A stretch of DNA of 64,000 bases, taken from Deltaproteobacteria bacterium (GTDB lineage: Bacteria; Desulfobacterota; Binatia; UBA9968). The stretch spans positions 59,492-123,491 of the forward strand of contig VGTH01000011.1 of the NCBI GenBank assembly GCA_016874755.1, written 5' to 3'. Positions 62,256 to 64,000 of the stretch are shown in pieces; within the stretch, counting starts at the first letter, position 1; each line of letters starts with the position of its first letter. The translations under genes were made by a program, and so were the position numbers. A model generated the notes under the pieces. That model was not told the DNA's origin. It did not search any database and saw only the letters and a list, made by a program, of their open reading frames with translations.

Positions 62256-63208
62256 TTCGCTGGCGGTGGCGCGGGGGTTGCCTCGGCTGCAGGACTGTTG
62301 GCGATGTCGGCCTTTTGTTCGACTTGAAAATCGTAGGTGATGCTCATGTTTTTTACGCCATCGGGCAGATCGCTGCGCACCATGTAGGTCGTGGAAAACT
62401 CCGCTTCTTGTCCGGCAGGCATCTTCACCGGCAGGAGCAGAGCGCACTCGACAATATCGATATGCTGGCGCAGGTCGGGCGGCTCGACGCGATGGACGAT
62501 GCGAGTCGTGACGGCTTGATCGGAGCGGTTTTTCACACGGTAGGCGACCGTAAACAACTCACTGGCGCGCACCGTGGTTTCTTTGGCTAGCGGTAGCGCT
62601 TCGAGCTCACTATTCTTGGGCACGGTGGCGTTGTAGCTGATTTGCATGCCCGCGGCCCAGTCGAGAAAGACCCGCCACGACGAGCCCTCTTGAACGACCA
62701 AAAACTCTTCCTCGCCTTCGATCATTTTTAAACGCCGGTCGCGTTGCAGCCGGTCGATTTCGCCAAGAATCTTTAGCTGCTTCCGCTTGGGCAGCGCGTT
62801 GAGCTTGTCTTCCTCCCAATTGTGCAGCAAATCCGACAGGCTATTGGCGTCGGGCAGGCGCATGCCGAGCTTGATGCGCCGCAGTGTCCCTTCGGTCGTA
62901 ATATTCAACGGCTTCGCCTCGATCAAATCGGCGAGCCGGCGCGCAACATCGAGCGAGAAGCCGTGAAACGGGCCTTTTTCAGCGATATAAGTTTTTTCAT
63001 TTTTCTGATGCCGGTCCTGGGTCGAAAGGAACTCGTAGGCCTTCTTGAAGTCATGGGCGTAGGCGGCCCTCAGATAGGCGAGCAAAATCCTTTGCGGCTC
63101 GGCTTCCGGAGTGCGCCGCTCGGCGCGCACGACGTAATAGTAAGGTGCCAGCAGCAGCGCACACGCCAGCAGGGCTCCGAATAATTTAACGGCTAGTCTC
63201 ACGATCAC
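62252..63208 (-). CDS. Membrane-anchored protein with Cox11/CtaG-like C-terminal segment
   Basis: A 318-residue protein: one N-terminal membrane helix (FGALLACALLLAPYYYVV), a helical, charged middle (residues 40-170), and a C-terminal beta domain (residues 190-300) ending ECALLLPVKMPAGQEAEFST then MSITYDFQ, resembling the Cox11/CtaG copper chaperone domain. The Cys-x-Cys of true Cox11 is absent; only one Cys is seen there. It is a paralogue of the gene to its right and precedes a SCO1-like gene. Assignment to copper delivery is tentative. Confidence 0.65.
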   Translation of the reverse strand: MIVRLAVKLFGALLACALLLAPYYYVVRAERRTPEAEPQRILLAYLRAAYAHDFKKAYEFLSTQDRHQKNEKTYIAEKGPFHGFSLDVARRLADLIEAKPLNITTEGTLRRIKLGMRLPDANSLSDLLHNWEEDKLNALPKRKQLKILGEIDRLQRDRRLKMIEGEEEFLVVQEGSSWRVFLDWAAGMQISYNATVPKNSELEALPLAKETTVRASELFTVAYRVKNRSDQAVTTRIVHRVEPPDLRQHIDIVECALLLPVKMPAGQEAEFSTTYMVRSDLPDGVKNMSITYDFQVEQKADIANSPAAEATPAPPPAK

Positions 63209-63228
63209 ACTAGGGATAATTTGTTGGT

Positions 63229-64000
63229 CTAACGCATTGGCGCAATGGCATAGGTCACGCTGAGCTTGCGCACGCTGTCAGGCAATGCTTCGCGAACGCG
63301 GTAGGTTGCGGTGAATTCTGTTTCTTTTTCCGGCGGCAATTTTACCGGGTAAAGAAAGCCACACTCTATCAGGTCGAGATAGTCGCGAAATTCGAACGGG
63401 TCGACCAGATGGCCGATACGGGTGACGACCTCTTGCTTGCTGTTGTTGCGGATTCTGAGCGAGATGGTGAAGTTGTCGCCGGTGCGCGTCACCACCGAAG
63501 CGCGTTTGACCTGCGCCTCCAGCGCCAGCGTCGGCGGTATCGTAGTTTGAAACGTAACCTCTTTGCCGGCCGCTAGATTCAAGAGCACTTTCCAGCCGCG
63601 TGCTTCTTTGATCAGTTCGAAATTCTCCAAGCTTTCCGCCCACTCTATCTGGCGCTCGCGATGCAATGTTTCGAGCTTTGCCAACAATGCTTTGCGCTCC
63701 ACCGCTGTCAAGCGCTCGAGACGCTCCTCGTCCCACTCGTAAATCAGGGGAGCGAGTTTCGCCGGATCAGGCGTCTTCACCGCCATTTTGACGTAGGCGC
63801 GCTGGCCGACGATCCGATGTTCGAGCAAACTCGTTTCCATATAGACAGCGAGCCGGCGCGCGGTTTCCAAAGCAAACCCCGCGAAGCTGCCGCGCTCGCG
63901 AACAAAAGTCCGCTGATCCTTTAGACGCTGATCTTGCGCGGCTATGTGAGCATAGGCGTTTTTGAAATCGCGCGCGTAGGTCGCGTGCAGGTAGCGTTCC
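63229..64000 (-). CDS. Paralogue of the Cox11-like protein, 5' end outside window
   Basis: The frame is open to the right edge and continues as YLHATYARDFKNAYAHIAA upstream of the in-frame TTG at 63870, so the true start lies beyond position 64000. The visible part matches the neighbour at 62252 throughout (LYPVKLPPEKETEFTATYRV and KLSVTYAI at the end), indicating tandem duplication. No other function was recognised. Confidence 0.7.
   Translation of the reverse strand, partial: ERYLHATYARDFKNAYAHIAAQDQRLKDQRTFVRERGSFAGFALETARRLAVYMETSLLEHRIVGQRAYVKMAVKTPDPAKLAPLIYEWDEERLERLTAVERKALLAKLETLHRERQIEWAESLENFELIKEARGWKVLLNLAAGKEVTFQTTIPPTLALEAQVKRASVVTRTGDNFTISLRIRNNSKQEVVTRIGHLVDPFEFRDYLDLIECGFLYPVKLPPEKETEFTATYRVREALPDSVRKLSVTYAIAPMR

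Noticed and set aside
1..64000. tRNA, rRNA and CRISPR arrays
   Set aside because: Scanned by eye for T-loop GGTTCGAATCC-like motifs, rRNA blocks and regularly spaced repeats; none found. A covariance-model search would be decisive.

Overview
The window is a GC-rich chromosomal segment (64 kb, about 65 protein genes, no rRNA or tRNA seen) from what looks like an uncultured Gram-negative soil or subsurface bacterium. The evidence for this is two D-alanyl/lipoprotein-type export systems with lipoboxes, a 7Fe ferredoxin, many solute-binding proteins, fumarylacetoacetase-family and amidohydrolase catabolic genes, a tandem ThyX-like protein, a transaldolase-phosphoglucose isomerase fusion and an arsenosugar locus. 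A Binatota/Desulfobacterota or Rokubacteria-like origin is an inference only; no marker here decides it.

Layout. 0-7.6 kb: end of a SET-domain gene, a frameshifted ankyrin protein, a FAH-family hydrolase, a bicupin protein with a strong terminator, then accessory genes (DUF4143 ATPase, PIN nuclease, NYN-OST-HTH protein). 7.9-14.4 kb: a minus-strand ECF sigma cluster (CHAT protease, zinc-finger protein, HEAT/vitellogenin-like exported protein, secreted protein, lipoprotein, ECF sigma factor). Three copies of one bipartite promoter element with identical 14-nt spacing lie in front of its genes, so it reads as a self-contained regulon. 14.7-22.5 kb: housekeeping (proS, pyrF, thiD, dacA-SPOR, holA, a PLD-family protein). 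22.6-25.5 kb: amidohydrolase, FAH hydrolase and MEMO-like protein. 25.5-27.7 kb: TPP riboswitch followed by thiS-thiG-thiE.

27.7-33.7 kb: a divergent double ThyX protein, then a small ketosynthase-methyltransferase-FAD reductase cluster in which the methyltransferase is frameshifted, and a TIGR01777 epimerase. 33.7-44.5 kb: a solute-binding protein and a complete minus-strand pentose-phosphate set (pgl, glk, zwf, gnd, tal-pgi, rpiB, tkt). 44.6-56.4 kb: eleven co-directional genes forming an arsenosugar-type superlocus: ArsM (split by one in-frame TAG), ArsS, an ABC importer, an atypical metallophosphoesterase, a TVP38-disulfide reductase fusion, DUF547 and two selenodomain-associated transferases. 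It is interrupted by palindromic repeats.

56.5-64 kb: prfB with its programmed +1 frameshift, ybeY, two Fe3+-type solute-binding proteins, a ferredoxin, a promoter-plus-terminator-bounded structured RNA of about 125 nt, and a DUF4382-like / SCO1 / Cox11-like gene set that runs off the right edge. The most promising items for novelty are the ECF-CHAT regulon, the arsenosugar superlocus with its embedded importer, and the orphan small RNA.
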